A stretch of DNA of 64,000 bases from Mycobacterium lacus. GTDB lineage: Bacteria; Actinomycetota; Actinomycetes; Mycobacteriales; Mycobacteriaceae. Below are positions 1-9,139 of the stretch, piece by piece (positions within the stretch are counted from its first letter, which is position 1; every line of letters starts with the position of its first letter). The stretch is from the NCBI RefSeq assembly GCF_010731535.1, contig NZ_AP022581.1, positions 2,427,952 through 2,491,951 on the forward strand, read 5' to 3'. A program made the translations under genes and the position numbers. The notes under the pieces are model-generated. The model made no database searches and was not told where the DNA came from. It worked only from the letters and a program-made list of their open reading frames with translations.

Positions 1-240
1 GCCGATCTGGTCACGGCCCCGCGGCGAGCCGGCGTTTACGGTGTGTTCGCCGCCGGATTGGGAGCGGCCACAGGAGGCGGCCGAGCCCTCATCGGCTGGC
101 TGTACGACATCTCCATCGGCACGCTCGTCGTGGTCGTGATCGCGATTCAGCTGGTGGCCTTGGCCGCGATGCTTGCGATCCGGCTGCCTCGCGCCGGCCA
201 ATCAAAGAGCCCGAAAGGCTTCCGTGGGGCGCCTCGGTGA
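1..240 (+). CDS. MFS transporter, C-terminal end (partial)
   Basis: The reading frame is open from the first base and ends at TGA 238-240, so only about the last 79 residues of a longer protein are present. The piece has a glycine/alanine-rich amphipathic turn followed by one strongly hydrophobic helix (LVVVVIAIQLVALAAML) and a short basic tail, the usual end of a major facilitator superfamily permease. In M. tuberculosis the gene before cyp124 is Rv2265, an integral membrane protein, so an orthologue is likely. Substrate unknown. The start lies outside the window. Confidence 0.7.
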   Translation, partial: ADLVTAPRRAGVYGVFAAGLGAATGGGRALIGWLYDISIGTLVVVVIAIQLVALAAMLAIRLPRAGQSKSPKGFRGAPR

Positions 241-247
241 TGACACC

Positions 248-643
248 ATGAGGACCATGACCAGTCTTTTCGTAGCCGAGCCACCGAAGATGAAGCATCC
301 CAGCGGACCGTCGATCCTGCTCGCTGCCGGTATGGGGTTCGTGGCCATCTGCGGTGTTGGTGTCGGTGTTGCACGGGCAACGGGCGAACCTCAGGTCCGC
401 TACGAGGTGAGCGGCAGCTCGCCGGTCGCCGATTAGCTCTCCTACCAGACGGCCGCCGGCCAGCAGCAAGAGGCAAACGTCAAGCTGCCATGGTCGACGC
501 AATTCACAGGTTTCAGCGGCCAAGTGTTCGTGCTCAGCGCACAGGGTCAGGGCACGATGACCTGCCGGATCCTGATCAACGGCAATGTGGTGAAGGACGC
601 GACAGCCACGGGGACGCCCGCAAGGACCGCCTGTTCGCTCTGA
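248..643 (+). pseudogene. MmpS-family membrane protein, broken by an amber codon
   Basis: The ATG at 248 opens a frame with an N-terminal transmembrane segment (SILLAAGMGFVAICGVGVGV) followed by YEVSGSSPVAD, then an in-frame TAG at 434-436. The same frame continues without a shift to TGA 641-643 and encodes the rest of an MmpS-type beta-rich periplasmic domain (LSYQTAAGQQQEANVKLPW ... FVLSAQGQGTMTCRILING). Family members usually have a tyrosine where the TAG stands, so this is a single-codon loss. MmpS proteins partner RND-type MmpL exporters; no mmpL gene is adjacent. Read-through or a sequencing error are alternatives, but a pseudogene is simplest. Confidence 0.72.
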
Positions 644-650
644 ACTGGGC

Positions 651-708
651 CGAGCAGACGCAAAAGCACCCCAAAAGACCACTTTTGGGGCTCTTTTGCG
701 TCTGCTCG
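651..708 (+). terminator. Long palindromic hairpin with GAGCAGACGCAAAAG arms
   Basis: The arm CGAGCAGACGCAAAAG (651-666) pairs with CTTTTGCGTCTGCTCG (693-708), and inside it CCCCAAAAG pairs with CTTTTGGGG. The hairpin lies just after the broken MmpS gene and before cyp124. It is probably a transcription terminator or a member of a dispersed palindromic repeat family: the same GAGCAGACGCA arm recurs at 15,635 and a degenerate version lies at 2,083. Confidence 0.65.
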
Positions 709-787
709 CACGGAACTCGGCCGCCAGCGGGTCTAGGCTCGCGAGTGGTACCCCTTCAAGGGCGAAGCGGGACATAGGAGCATCCAC

Positions 788-2074
788 ATGGACCTCAAGA
801 CGGGCCTAAGGCCGCGGGTAAACGGAACGCCACCGCCGGACGTTCCGCTCGCCGATATTCATCTCGACTCGCTGGACTTCTGGGACCTCGACGACGACAT
901 CCGCGACGGCGCCTTCGCCACCCTGCGCCGCGAAGCGCCGATCTCGTTCTGGCCCGCGCTCGAATTGCCCGGGTTCACCGCCGGCAACGGGCATTGGGCG
1001 CTGACCACGCACGACGATGTCTTCTATGCCAGCCGTCATCCCGAGATTTTCAGCTCCAGCCCCAACATCACCATCAACGACCAGACCCCGGAGCTGGCCG
1101 AGTACTTCGGCTCGATGATCGTGCTCGACGATCCGCGACACCAGCGGCTGCGCTCGATTGTCAGCAGGGCGTTCACTCCGAAGGTCGTCGCCCGCATCGA
1201 GGCGTCGGTGCGCGAGCGGGCCCACCGGCTGGTGGCATCGATGATCGCCAATCATCCTGACGGGCAAGCCGACCTGGTCAGCGAACTCGCCGGGCCACTG
1301 CCGTTGCAGATCATCTGCGACATGATGGGGGTTCCCGAGGAGGACCATCAGCGCGTATTCCATTGGACCAACGTGATTCTCGGGTTCGGCGACCCCGATC
1401 TGGCGACCGACTTCGAGGAGTTCATTCAGGTTTCGACGGATATCGGTGCCTACGCCACCGCGCTGGCCGACGACCGTCGCGCCAACCATCACGACGATCT
1501 GACCACGAGCCTGGTGGAAGCCGACGTCGACGGCGAGCGGCTGACATCGTCGGAAATCGCAATGTTTTTCATCCTGCTGGTGGTGGCCGGTAACGAGACG
1601 ACGCGCAATGCGATCAGCCACGGCCTGCTGGCGCTGTCGCGCTATCCCGAGGAACGCGAGAAGTGGTGGTCGGACTTCGACCGCGTGTCGCCCACCGCGG
1701 TCGAGGAGATCGTCCGGTGGGCCTCTCCTGTGGTCTATATGCGCCGCACCCTGACCCGGGATATCGAGCTGCGCGGCACCAAGATGGCAGCCGGCGACAA
1801 GGTCTCACTGTGGTATTGCTCGGCCAACCGTGATGAGTCAAAGTTTGCCGATCCGTGGATGTTTGATGTCACCCGCGATCCCAACCCGCACGTGGGCTTC
1901 GGCGGCGGAGGCGTCCATTTCTGCCTAGGTGCGAACCTGGCTCGTCGTGAGATCAAGGTCGCGTTCGACGAGTTGCGCCGCGAGATGCCCGATGTCGTCG
2001 CCACCGAGGAGCCCGCGCGGTTACTTTCCCAATTCATTCACGGCATCAAGCGACTGCCGGTCGCCTGGACTTGA
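788..2074 (+). CDS. cyp124: Cytochrome P450 CYP124, methyl-branched lipid omega-hydroxylase
   Basis: The 428-residue product has the length and near-identical sequence of M. tuberculosis CYP124 (Rv2266) as I remember it. Visible P450 landmarks are the I-helix AGNETT near residue 267, the ExxR motif (EIVR) near 307, and the haem loop FGGGGVHFC with Cys379 as thiolate ligand. CYP124 is known to omega-hydroxylate methyl-branched lipids and cholesterol-type side chains in the cytosol, taking electrons from ferredoxins. The start is supported by AGGAG about eight bases upstream. The gene is flanked on both sides by hairpins, so it is probably a single-gene transcript. Confidence 0.95.
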   Translation: MDLKTGLRPRVNGTPPPDVPLADIHLDSLDFWDLDDDIRDGAFATLRREAPISFWPALELPGFTAGNGHWALTTHDDVFYASRHPEIFSSSPNITINDQTPELAEYFGSMIVLDDPRHQRLRSIVSRAFTPKVVARIEASVRERAHRLVASMIANHPDGQADLVSELAGPLPLQIICDMMGVPEEDHQRVFHWTNVILGFGDPDLATDFEEFIQVSTDIGAYATALADDRRANHHDDLTTSLVEADVDGERLTSSEIAMFFILLVVAGNETTRNAISHGLLALSRYPEEREKWWSDFDRVSPTAVEEIVRWASPVVYMRRTLTRDIELRGTKMAAGDKVSLWYCSANRDESKFADPWMFDVTRDPNPHVGFGGGGVHFCLGANLARREIKVAFDELRREMPDVVATEEPARLLSQFIHGIKRLPVAWT

Positions 2075-2082
2075 TCTGCTGA

Positions 2083-2135
2083 GAAGACGCAAAAGTGCCC
2101 GAACACCCTGCGTTTCAGGGGCTTTCACGTCTCTT
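2083..2135. terminator. Degenerate hairpin between convergent genes
   Basis: GAAGACGCAAAAGTGCCC (2083-2100) pairs imperfectly with GGGGCTTTCACGTCTCTTC. It lies between cyp124 and the oppositely oriented methyltransferase tail and resembles a decayed copy of the hairpin at 651. A bidirectional terminator role is inferred. Confidence 0.35.
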
Positions 2136-2443
2136 CGCCGTTGAGTGTTCGTCCGAGACCCCGTAGACGAACAACACTCGCGGGTAGGCCGCAAACCATT
2201 CGGGTGGCTGCGGTACTCGTGCAACACAAGAAGCGTTGTCGTCCAGCCACTTCAGCGCACAACGATAGTTGCCAATGCTCGCCGGCCGGAACGGATAGCG
2301 GTGATACCGCGCGAACAACTCCACGTGCACGCGCAGGATTAGCTTGCCAAAACGCCCGGCCGGCATGTCCTCGAACACGATGATCGTGCGGCGTGCTACG
2401 GTAGCTGTCAAGGTGTTTGAGACAGCGTCTCACTATGTGGACA

Positions 2444-3436
2444 CTATTTTCGGTTGTGGGGTCGGTGGGTTGATCCATGCCGCGGTCGGTAGTTTCGGGG
2501 CTGTGGTGGGCTGCTAAACCGGTTGGGGTTGGCGGCGTAGGCATCGGCCATGACCCGGGCTCGTTTGGCCTGGATGTCGGCGGCGGTGCCGAAGTACACC
2601 GACGCCGGTGTGTGCAGGCCGAGCGCGGAATGGCGGTGCTCGTGGCGCAGGTAGTCGAAGAAGTCTTTGCACCAGGTGCGGGCGTGCTCGATCGAGTCGA
2701 ACCGTTCGGGAAAATCGTTGCGGTACTTCAGCGTTTTGAACTGGGATTCGCTGAACGGGTTGTCGTTTGACACCCGTGGGCGCGAGTGGCTGCGCGCCAC
2801 GCCGAGGTCGATTAGCAGCTGGGCGACGTTCTTCGACGTCATCGCCGAACCCCGGTCGGCGTGGATCGCGCCGGGCCGCCCGTGTAGCGCGGTCAGCTCG
2901 GCCATCCAGTCCTGGGCGATGTCGGCGTCCTCGTGGTACTCGACGCGCCAGCCGACGGGGTAGCGGCTGAAGATGTCCAGCATCACGTAGAGCTGGTAGA
3001 ACTCGCCGCGCACCGGTCCCGCCAATTTGGTGATGTCCCAGGACCACACGTCGTTGGGTTGGTGGGCGACCAGCTCGGGTTTGACCCGCGGCGGGTGTGT
3101 GGCTACCCGCCGCCGTTCGCGGGTCATGTTGTGCGTGCGCAGGATCCGGTACATCGTGGACTGCGAGCACAGGTAGACGCCCTCGTCGAGCAGCTCGGCC
3201 CACACTTGGGCGACCGCCTTGTCGGCGAAGCGCGGCTGGCACAACACCGTAAGGATCTGCGTGCGCTCGGCCGCGTCGAGCGCATTGGGCGGCGGTCCGC
3301 TCGGCCCGGGTTTGCGGCGTGGACCGGCAGGGCGGTTGCGCTGCCGATACAGGCTCGCGCGCGGCTTGCCCAGCAGCGCGCACGCCTTCGCGGTCGAGGT
3401 CAGCCGCTCCACCTCGGGCAGCAACTGTGCGATCAC
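2444..3436 (-). CDS. IS3-family transposase OrfB, integrase catalytic subunit
   Basis: The 330-residue protein has an N-terminal HTH_21-like region (LLGKPRASLYRQRNRP) and a retroviral-type integrase core: first Asp in VWSWDITKL, second in IHADRGSAMTSKN, and the Glu in the NPFSESQFKTLKYR segment, which together form the DDE triad. The C-terminus has the typical RHEHRHSALGLHTPASVYFG motif. The start ATG overlaps the stop of orfA (ATGA, 3433-3436), suggesting translational coupling rather than the frameshift fusion of many IS3 elements. Confidence 0.92.
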   Translation of the reverse strand: MIAQLLPEVERLTSTAKACALLGKPRASLYRQRNRPAGPRRKPGPSGPPPNALDAAERTQILTVLCQPRFADKAVAQVWAELLDEGVYLCSQSTMYRILRTHNMTRERRRVATHPPRVKPELVAHQPNDVWSWDITKLAGPVRGEFYQLYVMLDIFSRYPVGWRVEYHEDADIAQDWMAELTALHGRPGAIHADRGSAMTSKNVAQLLIDLGVARSHSRPRVSNDNPFSESQFKTLKYRNDFPERFDSIEHARTWCKDFFDYLRHEHRHSALGLHTPASVYFGTAADIQAKRARVMADAYAANPNRFSSPPQPRNYRPRHGSTHRPHNRK

Positions 3437-3876
3437 TTCTTCGACCCGGGCCGCGTGCCCGTGCTCTCGGAGAGCGTCTCCAAGAGCGCGTGTGCTTTTC
3501 CCACCAGATCCAACGCGGCCCTCGTGCGTTCAAGCTCGGCCTCGGCCCGTTCGGCCCGCTTCCGTAGCCGTTCGATCTCGGCCTGGTCGCGGTCCTTACC
3601 ACGACCGCCTGACCGGGCCAGCCCGTCCAACGCGCCCGCGTCGCGCGCTCGGCGCCACTCCACGATGTGCGATGAGTACAGGCCCTCACGCCGAAGCAGC
3701 GCACCCCGCGCACCCGGCTCGGTCAACGCGTCGTACTCGGCCACAATGGCCGCCTTGTACTCCGGGGTGAAGTTGCGCCGCCGGGGACGATCCGCCCGCG
3801 GACCCTGGGCCGAATCGGTTCCCACGCCTTCATCATCGGCGCTACCCTTCCGGACCTCAGCCAAAGTCGCCGTCAT
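3433..3876 (-). CDS. IS3-family transposase OrfA, helix-turn-helix subunit
   Basis: The product of about 147 residues contains the HTH_Tnp_1 pattern RRRNFTPEYKAAIVAEYDAL ... YSSHIVEWRRARDAGALDGL, followed by a charged leucine-rich coiled coil (IERLRKRAERAEAELERTRA) that would dimerise and bind the inverted repeats. ATG 3876 is preferred; a TTG four codons upstream is the alternative, but it lies only one base from the AAGGA ribosome site. The gene is transcribed ahead of orfB with a 4-nt overlap. Confidence 0.88.
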   Translation of the reverse strand: MTATLAEVRKGSADDEGVGTDSAQGPRADRPRRRNFTPEYKAAIVAEYDALTEPGARGALLRREGLYSSHIVEWRRARDAGALDGLARSGGRGKDRDQAEIERLRKRAERAEAELERTRAALDLVGKAHALLETLSESTGTRPGSKK

Positions 3877-4506
3877 TGTTCGTTGCAATCCTTACTTGCC
3901 CTCAATACCTGGTCAGATATTTTCGAACCCTGCTGTCTCAACTAACCCTGCCAGAGAGGGCTACCCGGTGGCACTCCTTGACCAGCGCCATGGGGTCGTG
4001 GCTGTGGTGGAGCACCTCACTGAGCACAACATGATCGAAAGCATTGTCCGGAAACGGGATTGACGTTCCGTCAAATTCCCGAAACGGGATTCGGGCCCGG
4101 CGGGAGTCCTTGACGTCTACGCCGGTCGGGTCAACGCCGTACATCTCCTGCAGGTAAGCCGAAAGATATCCGGTCCCGCAGCCGACGTCGAGCGCGCTAT
4201 CGCCGCCGCCGAGGCAGTCGGCGAGCGCTTCAGCTTGTTCGCGCAATCTGACCGCGGGCCGCAGGAGGTGCTGCGCTTCTGCGAGACAGGTACCGATACG
4301 CGTCCGGATTGTCCCGGCAAACGGTTGTACAGCAGTCATTTACATTCCATTTGAGCCTCGGATGAGTGTGAAGACTATCACGGGATGGATAGGCGATCCC
4401 GCAACCGAGAACGGGCCAGATCGCCCGCGGCCAGCTTTCGCATGCACCCAAAGACGTCTTAGATAAATCGCGCGGCGACATCGCGGTCGTAGGTTTATCG
4501 TCAAGC

Positions 4507-5064
4507 ATGCCCATTCCCGCGTTTCCCGCTCCCGACGTGCTGGCCGCCCGGCAGAAGCTCGTGCTCGACCATTTCCACGACGAGGTCCGCCAGGACTGGG
4601 ACGACGTGTTGTCGACCTTCCCGCACCCCCGCTACGAGCTGATCCCGCAAATGACCGTTCACGACGGAAACGAAGCGGTGCGCGGCTACTACACCTACAC
4701 CCGAACCGCATTCCCCGACCAGGACCACGAGTTGGTCGCGTTGCGGCACAGCGCCGACGCGGTGATCGTCGAGTTTTGGCTGACGGGGACCCACCGCGGC
4801 TACCTGGGTAAGGTGCCGCCCACCGGCAGCCGGTTCCGGGTCAGGGTGACCGCCTACTTCATCTTTGACGACGCCGGAACGCTGGTCTGCGAACGTATTT
4901 ACTTCGATACCCTGACAATGATCAAGCAGCTGATCGGTGGCCTCGATATGAAAAAGCCAACGAACTGGCTGCTGGCCGCGCGCTGCGTGCGTGGCTTGCT
5001 GTCGATGTCATCGGGAAAGCCGGACCCGGAGCTGACCAACACCGTGGCGCCCGAGTTCGCCTAA
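4507..5064 (+). CDS. SnoaL-like / NTF2-fold protein
   Basis: The 185-residue product has the cone-shaped NTF2 fold pattern seen in SnoaL-like polyketide cyclases and ketosteroid-isomerase relatives: an N-terminal helix (HFHDEVRQDWDDVLSTF), GNEAVRGYYTYTRTAFPDQDHEL, then beta strands VIVEFWLTGTHRGYLGKVPP and RVRVTAYFIFDDAGTLVCER. Members bind small hydrophobic substrates, and many are dehydratases or hydrolases. A C-terminal extension of about 40 residues is not part of the core fold. The stop overlaps the end of a decayed gene on the other strand. Exact reaction unknown. Confidence 0.75.
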   Translation: MPIPAFPAPDVLAARQKLVLDHFHDEVRQDWDDVLSTFPHPRYELIPQMTVHDGNEAVRGYYTYTRTAFPDQDHELVALRHSADAVIVEFWLTGTHRGYLGKVPPTGSRFRVRVTAYFIFDDAGTLVCERIYFDTLTMIKQLIGGLDMKKPTNWLLAARCVRGLLSMSSGKPDPELTNTVAPEFA

Positions 5065-5613
5065 GCGCCTGCCCCCGACGCGATCTCGTCGATCACGCGA
5101 ATGTTGTGTGCGGTGTCGCGGCTTTCCGCAGCAGCAATCGCGTCGACCCACTCGGATATCGGCGGAGGCGGGTTTCACGCGTCGTCTGACCAACCAGGCA
5201 AAGATCGTGTCGTGGTCGTCAATCACTTTGGCGCGGTCGCTCTCTGGCTCGACGAGCAACTGTTGCACGAACGTCCACGCGAGTTCGCGAGACTGCTTCA
5301 GTTCGGCGCTGATCAATCCGATATCGTTGCCGGTCAACTGTTTACGGTACTGAGCAATGTTCGGCGAGACCCGTTCCATGGCGTCGGCTCTGCACGGCGG
5401 TGAAATACCGCCGGGCGAACGTCACGCCGAATCGGCTCGTGCGCGGTTCGTCTTCGAACACTCCTCGTCGATGTCGCCGCGAATCGCGATAGTCGACCGC
5501 TTGTACATCACAGCGAAATAGCCGACCGGGCTTGCCGTCTCAATAGACCAGTCGATGATCGCTTGAAGCCCTTCGACGATGTCGTCGACGCTGTGGACGG
5601 CGGTAGACGCCAT
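5061..5613 (-). pseudogene. DUF5995-family protein, frameshifted relic
   Basis: Pieces of one protein appear in order in different frames of the minus strand: the start MASTAVHSVDDIVEGLQAII with VGYFAVMYKRSTIAIR (5613 downward), then VFEDEPRTSRFGVTFARRYF after a frameshift near 5455, an internal deletion, then SPNIAQYRKQLTGNDIGLIS and RELAWTFVQQLLVEPESDRA, and finally PPPPISEWVDAIAAAESRDT ending at the TAG complementary to 5061-5063. This order matches DUF5995 proteins as I know them. At least two frameshifts and a deletion make it non-functional. The function of the family is unknown. Confidence 0.78.
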
Positions 5614-5615
5614 CC

Positions 5616-6386
5616 GCCAACATCACCGCGTTCGTCGAGCTCTATCGCGACCACCCGTTCGTCCTGATTCCGGTGGTCATTCCGGAGGCATCCGGTGCCG
5701 GGTGTTGACGATCACGTATCTCGATTGAATGGATTGGACCGCGGCACAAGACGCGGATCAGCAACTCAAGAACGTCTGGGCCGAAGTCGTCCTGCGGTTG
5801 CGACAGGTTCCGCCCGCCACGCGAATCCGTTCCACGCCGATCCCCATCCGGGCAACTATCGCTTTCGCCCCGACGACAAGGTCGGCTTCCTCGACTTCGG
5901 GTGCGTGAAAATCGTGCCCGAGCACTTCCGTCGCACGCACATGCGCACCGTTCGCGCCGCACTGGACGGACGCGCCGACGACCTGCGCGAGCTCGTGGTG
6001 CAAGCCGGCTTCCCGTCCGCCGATACCACTCTGACCGCCGACCAGGTGAATCGGTGGTGGGCCGAGATCCTCCATGAGTTGCTGCGGCCCCGGCCGGTCA
6101 CCTTCACCAGGGACAACTCACGGCGGGCGGTCCGCGCACTGATTCCTTTCTCGCCCGGCCACCCCGTCCGCCAGATGGCGCTGGCCGACGACGTCGTGTT
6201 CATGTCCCGGATCAGCCTCAACGTCAACGCGATATGCGGCATCCTCGGGTCACCCTGCACGCCCGGTCAATCGCGGACGACCTGAACGGAGTCGCCGGAC
6301 CAATCACCACATTGGGCGAGCAGCATCACGCCTGGGTGCGCCGACGCGGCCTGCCCTGGGGGTTGGACCCCCACGATCATCCCTAG
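5616..6386 (+). pseudogene. ABC1/UbiB (AarF) kinase-like protein, 5'-truncated relic
   Basis: Fragments of an ABC1-type atypical kinase run left to right in changing frames: FVELYRDHPFVLIPVVIPE, then RVLTITYLD followed by an in-frame TGA where a glycine is expected (YLD-stop-MDWTAAQDADQQLKN), then after a shift FHADPHPGNYRFRPDDKVGF and LDFGCVKIVPE, which contain the Asn and Asp of the kinase active site. A last shift near 6248 leads to TLHARSIADDL ... WGLDPHDHP and TAG 6384-6386. The N-terminal half is missing. Together with the neighbouring DUF5995 relic it forms 1.3 kb of decayed DNA. Confidence 0.78.
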
Positions 6387-6408
6387 CCCTAACGGGACGG
6401 TTCCGCGC

Positions 6409-7551
6409 CTATGCCGGTTCACGCGCCTGACCGCCATAGCCATAGCGGTCGATGACCTCACCCCACCGCTCAGTGACGATCGCCCGCTGCTCATCCGTCA
6501 GTTGGTAGGTGTTCGTTTCGTAGTCCCGACGGTCGGCAAAATACCGCCGCACACGCGGCCGTACCCGCTCGAAGCCGCCCAGCCCCAGGTGCTCGTACAG
6601 CCGGCGCAGCTGCCCCTCGGGATCAGCGATGAGATCCTCATAGCGCAATTCGTAGAAGCGTGACGGATCAACGAGGTCTCGCCCTTCGTCCAACTTCCGA
6701 TACAGGTCGACGTAGGTGGACAGAACCGCTTCGGCCAGTCCCTCGAACGTCGGTCGCTGCAAGCCGTGTATGCGATACAACGCCTTATGAAGATGAATGG
6801 TCGATGGATAAACGACGTAAGGATCTCGGACGATGTGTACGAACCTCGCTTGCGGAAATATGTCCAACAGCACCTTGATTCGGAAACTATGCGTCGGGTT
6901 TTTGAGGATCACCGCCTTATGACGGCGGAAGTACACCTGCTGAACGAACCGGAAGAGAGTGCGTTTCCACGCTCGGAGTTCTCGCGATGTCAGCCGCTCC
7001 AAATCCAGATACCGCTCATCCTGAGGCGGCCGGTTCGGAAACGCGATGGTCAGGTAGGGCGACGGCTGCCCCAACATGCACCACACGAACTCGTCTTCCT
7101 GAGGGTGTTGCAAGCTCAAAGCCATGTTGTCCATGGCCCGATGCTTCGACACCAGGAATTCCACATAGGGCGCGAACCACTCGGTCAGCAGAAAGTGGTG
7201 CGGCGCAAGGCATTCGTAACCCGTGGGACCGGTGTGGCGATCGTCGAGGACCAACAGTTCGTGCAGCAAGGTGGTGCCGGTGCGCCAATGCCCAACGATG
7301 AAGATTGGCGGATCCGCGATCACCGTTTTGGCCACGCGCCTGCCGAACAAGATCTTCTGCCAGCACCCCAGAGAGGAATTGACGACACTAAGCAACGTGT
7401 AGAGGACGGCGAAGTGCCAGCGACTCCAATGCACGGCGAACCGGTTACGGATCAGCAGGCGCGTCCAGGCCGAGAAACTGCAACCGATCCACAGCGGGGC
7501 CGCCCACTCGTGCCACCAGGAAAATCGAGACGTCGAGCGGGAGGCCTTCAT
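6409..7551 (-). CDS. stf3: PAPS-dependent sulfotransferase, Stf3-like
   Basis: The protein of about 380 residues matches M. tuberculosis Rv2267c (Stf3). The 5'-phosphosulfate-binding loop is [14 protein letters not shown] and the 3'-phosphate-binding segment is [14 protein letters not shown]; a hydrophobic stretch near the N-terminus suits a membrane-associated substrate. In M. tuberculosis Stf3 transfers sulfate from PAPS to menaquinone hydroxylated by CYP128, giving sulfomenaquinone (S881). Here cyp128 lies directly upstream with a 16-nt gap, so the two are one operon and the same role is inferred. The ATG at 7551 is preferred because an upstream start would run into cyp128. Confidence 0.9.
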   Translation of the reverse strand: MKASRSTSRFSWWHEWAAPLWIGCSFSAWTRLLIRNRFAVHWSRWHFAVLYTLLSVVNSSLGCWQKILFGRRVAKTVIADPPIFIVGHWRTGTTLLHELLVLDDRHTGPTGYECLAPHHFLLTEWFAPYVEFLVSKHRAMDNMALSLQHPQEDEFVWCMLGQPSPYLTIAFPNRPPQDERYLDLERLTSRELRAWKRTLFRFVQQVYFRRHKAVILKNPTHSFRIKVLLDIFPQARFVHIVRDPYVVYPSTIHLHKALYRIHGLQRPTFEGLAEAVLSTYVDLYRKLDEGRDLVDPSRFYELRYEDLIADPEGQLRRLYEHLGLGGFERVRPRVRRYFADRRDYETNTYQLTDEQRAIVTERWGEVIDRYGYGGQAREPA

Positions 7552-7567
7552 GACACGGAGGGCAGAC

Positions 7568-9001
7568 CTATGCGGCTGCGCGGGGCGTAACCGCCACACG
7601 CAGCCGGGTCAGGCCGCGAAGGTTGGCGTTTGTCGTCCACGCCGGCGGCTCGACCACCTCGATCCGGTCGATGTTGGCGACGATCTCGCGCAGAACGGCG
7701 TGGCCCTCCATCCGCGCCAGCTGGGTCCCCGGACACAAGTGGATGCCGGACCCAAACGCGAGATGCCCGGTCGGGTTGCGGTCGGCGCGAAAGACATCGG
7801 GATCGTCGTATTGACGCGGGTCACGGTTCGCCGCGCCCCACGCCAACAGCACCAGTGAACCCGCGGGGATGACGGCCCGCCCGACCGGGTAGTCGACGCG
7901 CGTTGTGCGGCAGATGTTTTGGATTGGCGACGCAAAGCGAAGCTGCTCCTCGATCGCCGACGGGATCAGATCTGGTCGTTGCGCAAGGAGCCGGAGCTGA
8001 TCTGGATAGTCGGCCAACGTGAGAAACAAGGTGCTGATCATGTTCGCGGTGGTCTCATAGCCCGCAACCAGCAGCAACACCGCAAAGAAGAATAACTCGT
8101 CATCGCTGAGCCGACCATGATCCGCGTGCCCGGCAAGCTTCCCCAGGACGGTGCGCTCCTGCAGCAGACCGTTATCGCGCCATTGGGTGAACAGCGCACG
8201 CAATCGCCGGAATCCGGTGAAGCCCTGCACCAGTGAAACCAGCCCCGACAGCGACAGGTCGACATCGGTGATCCGAATGGCCTGATTGGACAACCGGCAA
8301 AAAGCCGCCTCGTCCGTTCCCGACATGCCGAGCACCGTAGTGATGGTGCGCATCGGCATCGGCGCGGCCACGGTGGAGACGACGTCCGTGGGTGTCTGCG
8401 CCGGAAGCCGGCCGACGAACTCACGGGCAAGTTGGTCGACCATCGGACGCCAGGACTCCAGCGCGCCGCGCGCCATATCCGGCGCCAATTGCTTGCGCAT
8501 CCGGGTGTGCGCCGGCGGATCAGACGTGGGGAGGAAAGGCAGGCACCCCCGTGAAAAGGTGACTCCGCGGGCGCTGGACAATGCGTCGTGGTTACGCGCG
8601 GCCTCGCGGACGTCGGCGTAGCGGCTCAGGATGTAGACGTCGCGTTTGGGGTTGTACTGCACCCGCTCGCCCGCCAACAGCTCCCGGTAATGGGGGTAAG
8701 GATCGGCGGCCGTCGCGGGATCGAACGGGTCGAAGTCGGTGAGCTGCACATACTTTCGGTCGCGTTTGCCCACCAGACGCGACCGGGCCTTCCCGGCGAC
8801 CCGCAGCGCGAGTGCCTTCGCGACCTCGGGCCCATAGGTTCGCACAACCCTGGCGTCGCGCATGATGGTTGCGGTCAGGGGGTATCCGCCCGGGGCGGAC
8901 GAGCCCCGATCACCAGGTTGGGGCGTGCCCCGCCCGAACGGGCATCCGCTCGTAGGAGCCCGACCGTGTGCTGCCTGTGCACTGGACCGCGTCGCTGTCA
9001 T
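7568..9001 (-). CDS. cyp128: Cytochrome P450 CYP128, menaquinone hydroxylase
   Basis: The 477-residue P450 has an N-terminal extension before the core. Landmarks are the I-helix VAGYETTAN, the ExxR motif in [11 protein letters not shown] and the haem loop [10 protein letters not shown] with the cysteine at about residue 423. It is the orthologue of Rv2268c by sequence and by its position next to stf3. CYP128 is proposed to hydroxylate the isoprenoid tail of menaquinone before sulfation. The first ATG (9001) is used; it gives a length near the 489 residues recalled for M. tuberculosis. Confidence 0.92.
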   Translation of the reverse strand: MTATRSSAQAAHGRAPTSGCPFGRGTPQPGDRGSSAPGGYPLTATIMRDARVVRTYGPEVAKALALRVAGKARSRLVGKRDRKYVQLTDFDPFDPATAADPYPHYRELLAGERVQYNPKRDVYILSRYADVREAARNHDALSSARGVTFSRGCLPFLPTSDPPAHTRMRKQLAPDMARGALESWRPMVDQLAREFVGRLPAQTPTDVVSTVAAPMPMRTITTVLGMSGTDEAAFCRLSNQAIRITDVDLSLSGLVSLVQGFTGFRRLRALFTQWRDNGLLQERTVLGKLAGHADHGRLSDDELFFFAVLLLVAGYETTANMISTLFLTLADYPDQLRLLAQRPDLIPSAIEEQLRFASPIQNICRTTRVDYPVGRAVIPAGSLVLLAWGAANRDPRQYDDPDVFRADRNPTGHLAFGSGIHLCPGTQLARMEGHAVLREIVANIDRIEVVEPPAWTTNANLRGLTRLRVAVTPRAAA

Positions 9002-9139
9002 GACCCTCCAACCTCTGGCAGCGCACGTTCTTGAACACCTGTAGGGTAGCGGCGCGTGTCACGATACGTGCGCGGTTCGGCACGGCGTTTTGCAGTCCCC
9101 GGCGGAACAGACAGAGCTGGCCTGTTTCGCTCGCAGTCC

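Larger units (their letters stand above)
2417..3941 (-). mobile_element. IS3-type insertion sequence (about 1.5 kb)
   Basis: Two overlapping genes, an orfA helix-turn-helix protein and an orfB DDE integrase, are bounded by the terminal inverted repeat TTGAGACAGC (2417-2426) and its complement GCTGTCTCAA (3932-3941). I see no clear target duplication, so the exact ends may differ by a few bases. The insertion splits a methyltransferase gene. Both transposase genes are intact, so the element may be active and the insertion recent. Confidence 0.85.
2115..4339 (-). pseudogene. Class I SAM-dependent methyltransferase, split by an IS element
   Basis: The N-terminal part (ATG at 4339 down to about 3942) has the motif I signature ALDVGCGTGYLSAYL, then VDPTGVDV and a post-motif region ending in HHSHDPMALVKECHRVAL. 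The frame breaks at the IS end. On the other side of the insertion, 2416 down to 2115, the same strand encodes IIVFEDMPAGRFGKLILRVH ... VFVYGVS, which reads as the missing C-terminal part of the same protein. The IS therefore interrupts it at about residue 133. Substrate unknown. A start inside the left part could still give a short fragment, but it would lack the SAM site. Confidence 0.8.

Noticed and set aside
434..436. Recoding of the TAG in the MmpS-type gene (selenocysteine/pyrrolysine-like or read-through)
   Set aside because: Mycobacteria are not known to recode amber codons in such genes and no signal structure is seen; a nonsense mutation is simpler.
2514..3713. Second long minus-strand frame in the IS element
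   Set aside because: It overlaps orfA and orfB in another frame and is arginine/alanine-rich without motifs.
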